Shown here piece after piece: positions 15,141-24,595 of a DNA stretch of 32,878 bases. Both the position numbers and the translations under genes were made by a program. The stretch comes from Setaria digitata (lineage: Eukaryota; Nematoda; Chromadorea; Rhabditida; Setariidae): positions 1-32,878 of the forward strand of contig RCAB01000610.1 in assembly GCA_003640385.1 (NCBI GenBank). Reading direction: 5' to 3'. Within the stretch, counting starts at the first letter, position 1; each line of letters begins with the position of its first letter. The notes under the pieces are model-generated. The model searched no databases. It was not told the DNA's origin and was given only the letters and a program-made list of their open reading frames with translations.

Positions 15141-18100
15141 ATGGATTTATCCACGGCAAGTGTTATTGGGTGCATTTATGTATTCTATACCGCATATCGT
15201 CTAATGCTTACAATTTATAATTTACTCTATCCATTCTTTCTAGCCAAACCCCGTGATCTTCACAAACTTGCTGGTGCTAAATGGGCTGGTAATTTTTCTA
15301 AAATCATGATTTGCAGCAAAACTCACTTTTAAGTTTATTAGAAATGCCCACTATGATTTAACAGCATTAATTATTACATAGGTAGCTGTCATCTCCGAAT
15401 TGTCCGAGTAAAATATTCAAATTATGATATTATACTATTTAAAAGTAAATTGTTATTATTTAAAATGGAAAATAAAAAAATGTTTATAAGGATGGATATA
15501 TATGAGATTGAAATTAAATCCATGTGGAAGAGATAAATGGAATTCTATAGAGTTGGATGTTGGAACTATGAAATTAATTATAAAAAGCAAGGAAGGAAAT
15601 TGATGTAAAGTATGTTTTAAATGAAACATGTCAGAGATTTGAATACTGAACCTGATATTCTCACACATGCTACAGTAATTTATTACTTGTGATAATTTCA
15701 TCAGAAACATAAATTATACTGATGTAAAACAATGAGGATTTACTGTTGCTTCTCATCTCGATCCTTGTGAAATCTAGTGCTAGGAATTTAAAATGACTAG
15801 TACAATTGGCTTATTTCGAATGAATCTCTGGATATATCAAAAACAAACGGTATCCTGATTAGCTGTTTGTTGGGATGATCTCACCATCACGTATGTTAAG
15901 CAAGTTTATTCCAGTAATTACGGGTGCCACAGATGGAATAGGTAAAGGATATGCATTTGAACTGGCAAGAAAAGGCTTTTCTATATTGCTGATTTCACGG
16001 ACTCAGTCAAGACTGGATGAAGTTAAAGCTCAAATTGAAAAAGAAACTTCTTCCGAGGTTTGTTTTGTGATTCGCTGAATTCTGAAATTGAAGTATTTGC
16101 TCATCGACGAGAAAGTGAAAATGATTTCGAATAGCAAATACTTCCTCTAACTGAGTGATCTTAGTGGTTTCCATTCTGGGTGGTAAAATGATTGGAAAAA
16201 CATGAAATAAAAAAAGTTTTAGGTACGAACAATCGCTTTTGACTTCTCCAGTACAGACATTGATTATTATGAGGAAGTGCTACTATCACAAATTCGAGCA
16301 CTCGACGTTGGCGTTTTAGGTCGTTTATACTTCTTGGATCTAAATTTCCTCCCGTCAATGCATTTTTACATTTTAAAAATTCGCATTCACTGAGTTAAGA
16401 AGAGTAAATAAGATCGCGAACTTCTGAACTTCAATTTTAATTGTATTTTCAAATTTAATTGTTTTTCCTTCCAATGATTTAACACTTCCACTGAATAGCA
16501 TCCAGACTACAACAAGTCATTAACGAATTATTTTCATTTCCTCCACTCATGCTACATTATATTTTGTGAGTATTACAATAATCGTGTATGACTCAGTGAA
16601 CAGCGTCGGATCGGCATTCGAATATCCCGATTTGTATCACAGAGTTGATGGAGGCATTAAGCTGTTCAAGCATATTGGTGTAATCAATATCATACCTGTC
16701 ACCGTGGTAACTCTATCTCACTCTTGATAGTAATAGAAGAGGATTATCCTTTGCTGATCAGATAGACTACCACTTTAAATGAAACCTGTAAATCAACGAT
16801 ATGTAACTTGACAGATTGAAAATTAATGATGCAATATAAAACTAACATTTGTGTGTCACAACTCACACAAGGAGGTTATTAACAAGTTCAAATATGACTT
16901 AATTGAGCATTAAGGGAGGAAGTCTGAATAAGTTCATAAAATGAACCATAAAGTTGGAATACAAAGATTCGTACTTTTCGAATGTAACCTGTTGGATTTC
17001 AGCTGATGGCAGCCGTACTGCCACAGATGTACGAAAGAGATTCAGGTATTATCATCAATGTGGCTTCATCTTCTTCATATTACAAATTACGTTGGTTCAG
17101 CGTTTACGCTGCTTCCAAGGTTATATTTACATTGCTTTAATAAAGAATACAAATGGCGTAGAATTATCGTCGAGACTGACGTAGCGTATTTAACGTTAAC
17201 GTTCAAAATCGGATCGTACTGTATGCTGGTATCTAGGTTTTATCGAATTTTAAATTATCAGTCAGAAGTGATATACTGTTTAGATGTCTGAGTAATTACC
17301 GATTTTGTATTTTGATCAAACCGCTTTTTCTTTTTGATTATATTTTTGAGAATTTCGATAGTAATTTGCCCAACCCACTGTTTTATATTGCTGGTTTCGA
17401 AGCTGCTAAAATTGAGTGAAGTATGAGATCACGTAGGTTCTAGAAATACGTCTCATGGCTAACGAAAATAGTACAAGGGGAATATGCGAACACGAATATC
17501 ATCATACAGGAGGTGAATCCAATGATCGTTGTCACAAAACTAGCAAAAGTTAGTGAAATTATCAACAATGCATCACTGATAAGAAATGCTTCAATTAAAG
17601 CGCCACTGTGTTTCGCAGCAACTTCAAAAATCTTGCATTAGATAATCTCAACATTCATTCGTGTCTATATTGCAAATTAATTTTACAGACTTTTTCAATT
17701 CGCTTTTCGTAATACATCGCTATTTAAGGTTAGAAAACCGTCATTTTTCCGACCACAAGCTGATGTCTATGCTAGATCAGCTGTTCGAACAATCGGAATT
17801 ATAAAGCACACAACCGGATACTTTGCTCACCAGATAAAGGTTGGTTGTTACTTTTGAGGAGCGATATTTTTGGATTATTTCTGAATTCAAACTTTTTCAA
17901 CTTCTCAAGTCAGTGACTGCAAATTCTTTCCTCAATATGTACATATAATAATCTAACGTGAAGGTGAAGAGACTTGGCAAATGAGTTAATGAAACAGAAA
18001 AGAAAATTAACATTGAAAATGCAACGAAATGTGCACAGAAGTACTTCAATCATTTGAATTTCAGGTGGAGTGCCTCAAATGGTTACCTGAATATATCGCT

Positions 18101-18244
18101 GATGAACATATTCACAAGAGAATGATACTCTTCAACAAGGTAATGGTGGCCAGGAAGATGCGTCAAGCTGCTTTGGCCTCCGCTGCGGAAGCTAATTCAG
18201 ATGCCAAGAATATCAGCAAACAAAATAACATTAGCAGCAATTAG
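15141..18244 (+). CDS. let-767: Short-chain dehydrogenase, LET-767/HSD17B12 type 3-ketoacyl-CoA or steroid reductase, 8 exons, 336 aa
   Basis: Exons: 15141-15288, 15915-16057, 16223-16319, 16597-16706, 17003-17119, 17444-17548, 17729-17839, 18065-18244 (stop TAG). All borders are GT-AG and in phase. The family reduces 3-ketoacyl-CoA with NADPH on the ER membrane during fatty-acid elongation, and some members also reduce steroids. A hydrophobic N-terminal segment (about residues 6-35) is the expected membrane anchor. The Rossmann motif is TGATDGIG (52-59). The structural NNxG motif reads NSVG (131-134). Catalytic tetrad candidates are Asn160, Ser188 or Ser189, Tyr201 and Lys205 (YAASK). EYPD and RVDGG after NSVG, and the P-x-x-V-x-T segment in exon 6, match LET-767. 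The tail is Ala/Ser/Asn-rich and ends in ISSN without the dilysine ER-retrieval signal seen in human HSD17B12. Length is slightly above C. elegans LET-767 (about 316 aa). Orthology to let-767 rather than a sister gene is likely but not proven. Confidence 0.92.
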
Positions 18245-19384
18245 ATGTTTTAGTTGTAAGCATTGTTAGACTTGTCTTGATCCCTTTAAAATTTCTCTCA
18301 TAAGAAAGAGGCTTTGCTAATGAGTTTTTCCGTTTATTAAGAAATCATCTTTAGCTCTCTGTTGAAGACTGGAATATTTAGTTCTCGAATCATCAATATC
18401 AAGATATAATTTGCCGAATTTCGGAAAGCACTCACTTGTCTTTAACATTTAGACTGCTAAATACTGGGCCTCTCAAAATATCCGAACATGTCTGATATCT
18501 GACATCTTGAATACTGCTGATCCGATAAATGCATATAGGTAGTAGAAATCACTGAACCAGTTAGTCGCTTAACATTTCCACTATTACGATATATCATCCG
18601 CTCTATCTTCAAGCACTATTTTTCGTTGTTTTAAAACAAGTCTAACCATTGCCATAATGTTAAAAATTGCGAAAGAAATGCTTGTAACGAACTGTGTCAC
18701 ATCTCCAATTGTTTGCTCATTCTAAAATGTTACAAGAAAAAAGACTTCCCTTAATATGCAAAAAGACGACATTGGAAATGGACCAGCATCATCAGAGATT
18801 TATTATTGTAAAACATTTTCGACAAATGCAGTGCTTTCCTGCTCTGTGGAATTTCCTGTCAACTGGCAATACGAGATCTTTTATTCCAATTTCAACTACA
18901 GGTCAGATCGTAACAGTTAACCATTGACCTCAGATATCAGGTGGTTTTCGAGAATGTCATGTATCTTGTCGCAGGTCACTGGGCATCCAAACGATTAATT
19001 CATCTGCAATTTATAATATTCTGAAGTACAGTGCGTCTTCCATGAACCAACTTTTTCAACAACGCGCTGTCGTCAAATGTCAACTGTGTCACTGCTAAGT
19101 ACCACAGAAAACGCGGGGACGAATGCGTCTTAGGAGGATTACGTGAGTTATATAGCAGCACTATTTCATTCAGAATTCAACGGGTACTTGGTGAGGGATT
19201 ACGGGTGGGCAGGAGAGAGGAGAAGAAGCAGGCTGGTAAAGGTCAAGAGCAAGGTTATGAGGGGTTCCATTCGCTTGAACAGATTTTCTCCGTGAGTTCA
19301 TACATGTATGTTTGGTCTCATATGTTCTTCAAATACGCGTAATATTGAAGGAGAGGAAGGAGCACACGTTTGAATATTTCGTCG

Positions 19385-19392
19385 TGACGTCA
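19385..19392. promoter_or_regulatory. Palindromic cAMP-response element TGACGTCA
   Basis: A perfect 8-bp CRE, the full site for CREB/ATF bZIP dimers, lies about 635 bp upstream of the Rheb start codon within the GC-richer candidate promoter. Location and sequence are seen directly; regulation of Rheb by it is inferred. Confidence 0.35.
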
Positions 19393-19982
19393 AAAAAAAC
19401 TTTAATTGTGCCATTGAAGTTCAACATATTGCACAGGGCTGCAGTTCGTTGATTCTACCCTTTATATTGTTGGGAGGGATATCTTCGCATTCCGGCCAAC
19501 ATCTGAACTTTGCGGTTGGATGCATTTTGTGCACGAACGCGGTGAGTTTTCACATCTTTTTATCTTAATTGAAACTTCATTCAGGACCTTTGAAGTTCAC
19601 TATATTAAGAACCTGAAGTTGTTCAATCTGTGAGATACCATCAGAAGTTGTTTGCTTTAACGAGTAGAATTCAGATATTTCGGGTGCAGGAGTCACTACA
19701 TTAAGTCGGAATTGTATGAATTAAGTAATTTCAAGCAAATCTAGTGTGTAAAGATATTGGAAATGTAACATAAAAAAGTGATTGTTTATGGAATATTCGA
19801 AGTTAGCACAGATGGGAAGTTTGTTTAGTGTTTTCTAGTAGCAGTTGGAAACTAATTTTTCTTTTCAAATATGAAATAAAGTGAAAAAAAATACTTTTCT
19901 TTTACAACTAATTTCGTCAACAGTTCCTTTTCATTAAGTGCATTCCTGTCCGTGCATTTGTTTCATTTATTTAGATAAATCA

Positions 19983-19995
19983 TTTTCTACTACAG
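19983..19995 (+). promoter_or_regulatory. Candidate 5'UTR or spliced-leader acceptor of the Rheb gene
   Basis: TTTTCTACTACAG ends at 19995, 31 nt before the Rheb ATG. It could accept the spliced leader or pair with the donor at 19542. In the second case an upstream ATG at 19520 would open a frame that overlaps the Rheb start out of frame, so trans-splicing at this site seems the simpler model. Confidence 0.4.
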
Positions 19996-20026
19996 TGGAT
20001 TTGTTGAAAAATATTAACAATAGCAC

Positions 20027-21645
20027 ATGGCGAATGCTATTCAACGGAAAATTGCTGTGATGGGTTATCCGTGTGTTGGTTAGTTGCGTTTTTTTTTTTT
20101 TTTTTTTTTCAATGTAGTTGATTGAAGAGTGGAAAATGAAGATCCAGACCAACTCTTGGATTTTGAATATTATGTGTTATTTTCAGTAATTAAAGGATAT
20201 AGGATGGGGAAATGGGGATGAGATGAACTCATCGTCATTATCATTTTCTGTTTGATCAAAAATTATGTTGTCTTTTTTAAGATACGACAGCTTTGTTAAT
20301 AGGCACAATATGGTAGGATCTTCAACAGATGACTCTACAAAGTTGGGGTCATAAAATATATTTCAATTATTCCTTGTCTTATTTTTAGGAAAATCTTCCA
20401 TCACATTGCGATTTGTGTATGGTAATTTTCCAGACGCATATGACACAACTATTGAGGATATCCATACAAAACAGTATAAATTTAACGGAAAACAGTTTGC
20501 TTTACAAATAACTGATACTGCTGGGCAGGTGAACTTTTGCTTATAGCGTTTGTCCTTGAACATCCAAAAGGATAATATGGTATTTTCACAACAGTAATTT
20601 ATATGGTTGTGTATTATGACATTTTCGAAGTGTATAGAACTGGAACATTCCAGTTGTTTCAGCAAGAATTTTCATTGTTCCCCCGTAGCTGTGCTATAGA
20701 TATCGATGGATATATTCTGGTTTATGCTATCGATGATCGAAAATCGTGAGCTAAAATTTCTTCCCTTTTTTGTTTTGTGATATAATACTAGACATTATTT
20801 TTAGTGGGAAATATGTTGCTTCACTGCCATAGATCAGTCTTTTTATAGATTCGAAATAGTTCAATCGATATACGATAAAATAATGGAGAATCTCGGGGAC
20901 AAAAGGTAAGTGACAGGATTTCTTGGAATGAAATTCGAAAATATTTGTTTCTGAAGTTCTGGCATCGAGAAATAACAAAGTCTAATTTTTAGTATACCGA
21001 TTGTGGTTGTGGGCAATAAATTAGATCTGCACTTCAATGCACGCCATGTTTCAACAGAGGAAGGACGGCAGTTAGCTATTTCCTGGAACGCCGCTTTTTT
21101 AGAAACATCAGCAAAAGATAATACAGTACGTCATCGACACATATTTTGAATATATCTCTTTCCAAAATAATTCACAGATGACTGTTTACTGCCTAAAATC
21201 ACTCAATGGAATGAGAAGATTCCCCGATTAGTTAAAGCTTATTTCTCTGATGTAAGATTACGACAAGATTCAAGTGCTTTTAGTATTACACTTGTGGATT
21301 CGTATATATCGAATTAGACATGTCATTATAAAACAACAGTGCTTGTGAGCATTTTGTATTTATAAGTAAAAAGTTGAGATTTTTTTAAATTACATCAAGT
21401 CATCATCATGATACAGATAGGTAGTTTTTGAGTTGTTGAACGGCTGAATCAATGATGGAAGTATGATTTAGTGGAAAAACAAAAAATATTGGAAGCAGTG
21501 TCTTCTTAAGTTAACCCTCTGCTCGTTTATTAATTACGAGTAATTCTTGCAGTCTGTGGAACAAATTTTTGACTGTTTGCTGCGTGAAATTGAAATTGCG
21601 AACGGAAATATGAAGCGAAATCAGAATAGTTGTGCCCTTTCTTGA
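20027..21645 (+). CDS. rheb-1: Rheb small GTPase (Ras family, TORC1 activator), 6 exons, 185 aa
   Basis: Exons: 20027-20078, 20389-20528, 20663-20745, 20849-20905, 20993-21125, 21553-21645 (stop TGA). All introns are GT-AG and in frame. Rheb-GTP on lysosomal and endomembranes activates TORC1; its GTPase-activating protein is TSC2 where present. Motifs: P-loop GYPCVGKSS (13-21), Tyr35, switch I Thr38, DTAGQ (60-64), NKLD (119-122), TSAK (149-152), and C-terminal CaaX box CALS (182-185), which predicts farnesylation. Length and spacing match human Rheb (184 aa) residue for residue through Gln64. FPRSCAIDI and [11 protein letters not shown] are Rheb-specific stretches that separate it from Ras and Rap. 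Residue 15, the Rheb-defining Arg in vertebrates and flies (Ras Gly12 position), is Pro here, and the switch I Pro37 is Thr. The ATG is placed by alignment; no better start lies in frame. No AATAAA is obvious in the first 150 nt after the stop. Confidence 0.97.
20089..20109 (+). repeat. Poly-T tract in Rheb intron 1
   Basis: An uninterrupted run of about 21 T bases starts 10 nt after the exon 1 donor. It is one of many homopolymer T tracts in this window and shows no target-site duplication or element body beside it. Confidence 0.8.
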
Positions 21646-24480
21646 TTTTACTAGAACAGAGCAACTTCTATGCTGTGAGAAAGCTCCATTTTAACGCTGC
21701 CAAAAATCAATTTTGCGCTCATCTGTAAATTATTGTAAATATAAGTTTTATTGCGTCTTCATGCTTTTTAATCTTTTGTTTCTTTTATAAATTTAGTTGT
21801 TCGAAAAGTTGTTCTGTGAAAATTTGAAATTTAAATTTGGTGACTCAGATTCGACAGTTTATTCGATGCCACCGTGTATATTACGCTCAGAGTGCATTAT
21901 GGGAATATTTAATTTTCTAATACAAGTAATGACTTATTTTGTTTTCATTTTAATATGTTTGTTTGTATTTCTCTCCTCACTTTTTCTCTCATGTCAAAAG
22001 CTATAGAAATTGCTGTGTTAAGGAGGTTTCGACAAAATGCTTTCGTGATGACAGCACCTCGGAAAACCTGGAACAATCCTTTCTTTTTTTTTCTTTAATT
22101 TTCATCCAGAGTGTAAACATGTTCATTTAGCTTCCTCAGTAAAGGTACTAAGACTAGTTTCGTGATCCTTGTGGTCGATTTTAAATGGTTAGGCCAGTAG
22201 AGCATCTGCTTAATTATCACTCCCTTTTCTTCACAATAGCAAGATTTATTTTAGCGATATTTACTGAGGGAAAATAAGATGTTTGAGGACCGCGCAATGT
22301 TAGGTAGTAGGCTTTATTGTGTCGTTGAAAATCAAACATTTTGATTTTCTTTTTTTCTTTTTGTTTTTTAAATTTATGACACCATGCGAACAGCGAGCCG
22401 GCCATCTAAAAGTTTCTCATTTAAGACCAAAATTATTTCACTAGATTTACTTTCCCTAGTCCATCCTCCCACGGTACTTCCAATTTTATTATCATTGGCT
22501 TGTGTGTCTAAAGTATTCTTTTATTTCAAAATTTTTGTTTACTTTTGCAGGATTTTTGCATTGTGCTGGAGCTTATCATCATTGTAATACGACCCGGTTA
22601 ACGCTTTCATTTTTTTTTTAATATCCTTTTCTTATATGAGAAGAACAGGTTTCTTATTTTTTTTTTACTGTTTATGAGTTCTACCTTCTTAAGTACCTAC
22701 CACTACGATATGTTTGTTGCTGTGCCTGCTTTTTCGATAACTCTTAGGTTATGAGGGTTTCAACACTCCTGTTCCGAAACATATCTGGGATTTAGACATT
22801 TGCATAAGTATCTCTAAGATTTAAATTTTATGGCCCCATGGAAGAAATGAAAGGTGGCCCTCTCATATTTCGATCTGTTATATTCTTTTTCATTTCATTT
22901 CTTTAAAGGAAGAAGAGATAATAAGGGTTGTGGTGGTCGTGAGATTTTGATGTTAACTGGCATGTTGGGGGATGGTTTCTGCTTGTGTAGTCTACCTTAC
23001 TGCAAGGACCAGGACATCAACCTGGAAATAATCTTTGTTATGGCACATCTATTTTTCGCAGCGTTTGTCATTTTCTTGAAGGAACTTGTGGTATTGTTAG
23101 TTAGTTGAGAAGAGAAATTCGAGAATTTTTTATGCCAGTGTGATGGCTCATGTAGAGCGATTGGTGTTCAGTATTTTGCTTCTTGTATATTCAATACAAA
23201 TCTTGTGTTCCTCTAGCCGAACTGTTCTTTTTGCTCCGCAATGCTTGTAATTTCTTCAGTTCAGGCTTTTTTTTTCATCAAATTTCGCTAGTTGTTTCAT
23301 CAATTGTAAGTTGCTTAGTTTTCCCCATTGAAGGTTTTCTACCACTGAAGTCTTTCCCAAATTGCTATCTGTACCTATGGTGAGGTAAAGAAAATTGGGA
23401 AAAGAATGGTAATGTTATTGAAGGTTTTATGACCAAGAAACGTAATTGAACGTTACAAAAATTATAATACATTTGTGACGGATTTTATCCACTAAGAGTT
23501 CACGATAGCCTTTTTTTAGAGACAAAAAAGGAAGTGCTTTCTTGAACGAATCGATAAAATGAAAAGTTGAGGTAAAGCTTGAATCTCTGAAAAGATTTGT
23601 AGAGAAATGGACTGGAAATGACTTTCAGTGTTAAAAAGGGTCTACTGTAATGATTGCAGTTTTCGCTTCAATTTCTCTGTTTGTTTACTTGTGTTCTCTT
23701 TTTTTCCTTGTCTTTAAGTTGGTATTGTTTTGGGCTAAAATAACTCAGAGAAACTGATGCCATAAATTCCTATGCCAGCTTCTCATACAGAGAATGAAAT
23801 TATCGAATTGTGTCATCATTGTGTAAGATTAAAGAATTTTTGCCTTCATATTACAAATGAAAGGATATACAAGAGATAGTGCTCCATTTTACAACTGGAA
23901 CATTTCCGAGAGATCTTCCGAAAATACTGCAAACCATTTACCTCCTGTTAAAGTGTCAGCATATTTGTTTTTTCTTTTTTCTTTTTCTTACTTTCCATAG
24001 CGAATAAAAAAATTTCTAGAGACATTCATTTATTTGTTGTATAGTGATCGATTCATGTAGTACATCATATTTGGTTAATGGATTGTTTTCAGATAATCCA
24101 AGACTAGTTTGAAGGAAATGCATCTAGTTTCTTCAATCAACTGAGTTAAATTTTTTTCTTATATTGCACAGGATGAACAGTGACATTTCTCTTTATCTAT
24201 TTTGGCTAAAGATTATAGTTAAAAAAATGTGTGCTGAGAAGCTATAACAAATATTTCGTAATGTACACGCTTTTGATTACCTCCAGTGTCACCATCGTGA
24301 TGAGCAAGCAATCGGACAGCAGAAAGTAACGGAAAAGTCTTTTGGATTCTCTCTGCACCTAACTCGTACTGATGCCTGATGCTGGTTAAGTTAGTGTCAT
24401 GTCATTTTTGAAGCAAGATGTACGAGGCATTTATCGTTGATAGTGAGTGAAATTGTAGAAATATGATGTTGACAGTTCGG
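21646..24480. other. Intergenic region between Rheb and the tRNA-Phe/arfaptin locus
   Basis: AT-rich sequence with short T-rich tracts. Open frames at 21797-22006, 22384-22587, 22854-23108 and 23183-23383 are hydrophobic Phe/Leu/Ser-rich translations of T-rich DNA and match no family. No RNA gene, transposon or splice-compatible exon set was recognised. Confidence 0.55.
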
Positions 24481-24485
24481 AAAAA
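24481..24485 (-). terminator. RNA polymerase III terminator of the tRNA-Phe gene
   Basis: Five A bases on the plus strand give TTTTT on the transcribed minus strand, 4 nt past the discriminator base. A T run of four or more directly after a tRNA is the standard Pol III stop. Confidence 0.85.
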
Positions 24486-24489
24486 GGCG

Positions 24490-24562
24490 TGCCACGAGCC
24501 GGGATCGAACCGGCGACCTTTAGATCTTCAGTCTAACGCTCTCCCGACTGAGCTATCATGGC
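24490..24562 (-). tRNA. tRNA-Phe, anticodon GAA
   Basis: The minus strand folds into a complete 73-nt cloverleaf without intron. The acceptor stem GCCATGA / TCGTGGC has one T-G wobble. The D stem is GCTC/GAGC, the anticodon stem TTAGA/TCTAA, and the loop CTGAAGA carries GAA at positions 34-36 (plus-strand 24527-24529). The T stem is GCCGG/CCGGC with a TTCGATC loop, and the discriminator is A. Internal Pol III promoters are visible: an A box over the D arm (TAGCTCAGTCGG) and a B box GGTTCGATCCC. A TTTTT terminator follows. CCA is not encoded, as usual for eukaryotes. The 5' end faces the arfaptin gene, whose start codon is 33 bp away on the other strand. A functional gene is very likely because every stem pairs. 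Confidence 0.97.
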
Positions 24563-24587
24563 AGTGGTTATGAATCCTATGCTTATT

Positions 24588-24595
24588 CATTACAG
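24588..24595 (+). promoter_or_regulatory. Splice acceptor directly before the arfaptin start codon
   Basis: TCATTACAG ends at 24595 and the ATG begins at 24596, leaving no 5'UTR after the acceptor. This is compatible with spliced-leader addition directly onto the start codon, or with a 5'UTR intron that would have to contain the antisense tRNA gene. Confidence 0.5.

Larger units (their letters stand above)
18245..20026. other. Intergenic region and candidate Rheb promoter
   Basis: The first part is AT-rich 3' flank of the LET-767-like gene with no clear AATAAA. From about 18950 to 19560 the sequence is richer in GC and CpG, contains a palindromic CRE (19385-19392) and a purine-rich stretch (19206-19260), and ends with a strong donor GCG|GTGAGT at 19541/19542. 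This fits a promoter with a non-coding first exon for the Rheb gene. The open frame 18694-18927 has no recognisable similarity. Confidence 0.45.

Noticed and set aside
18694..18927. 77-codon open frame, considered as a transposase remnant
   Set aside because: No catalytic motif, no terminal inverted repeats and no target-site duplication were found around it.
22854..23108. 84-codon open frame downstream of Rheb
   Set aside because: No recognisable domain, no acceptable exon partners, and its hydrophobic ends follow T-rich sequence.
18245..24595. LET-767-like, Rheb and arfaptin as a nematode operon
   Set aside because: Intergenic distances (1.8 kb and 2.95 kb) far exceed the usual 100-500 bp in nematode operons.
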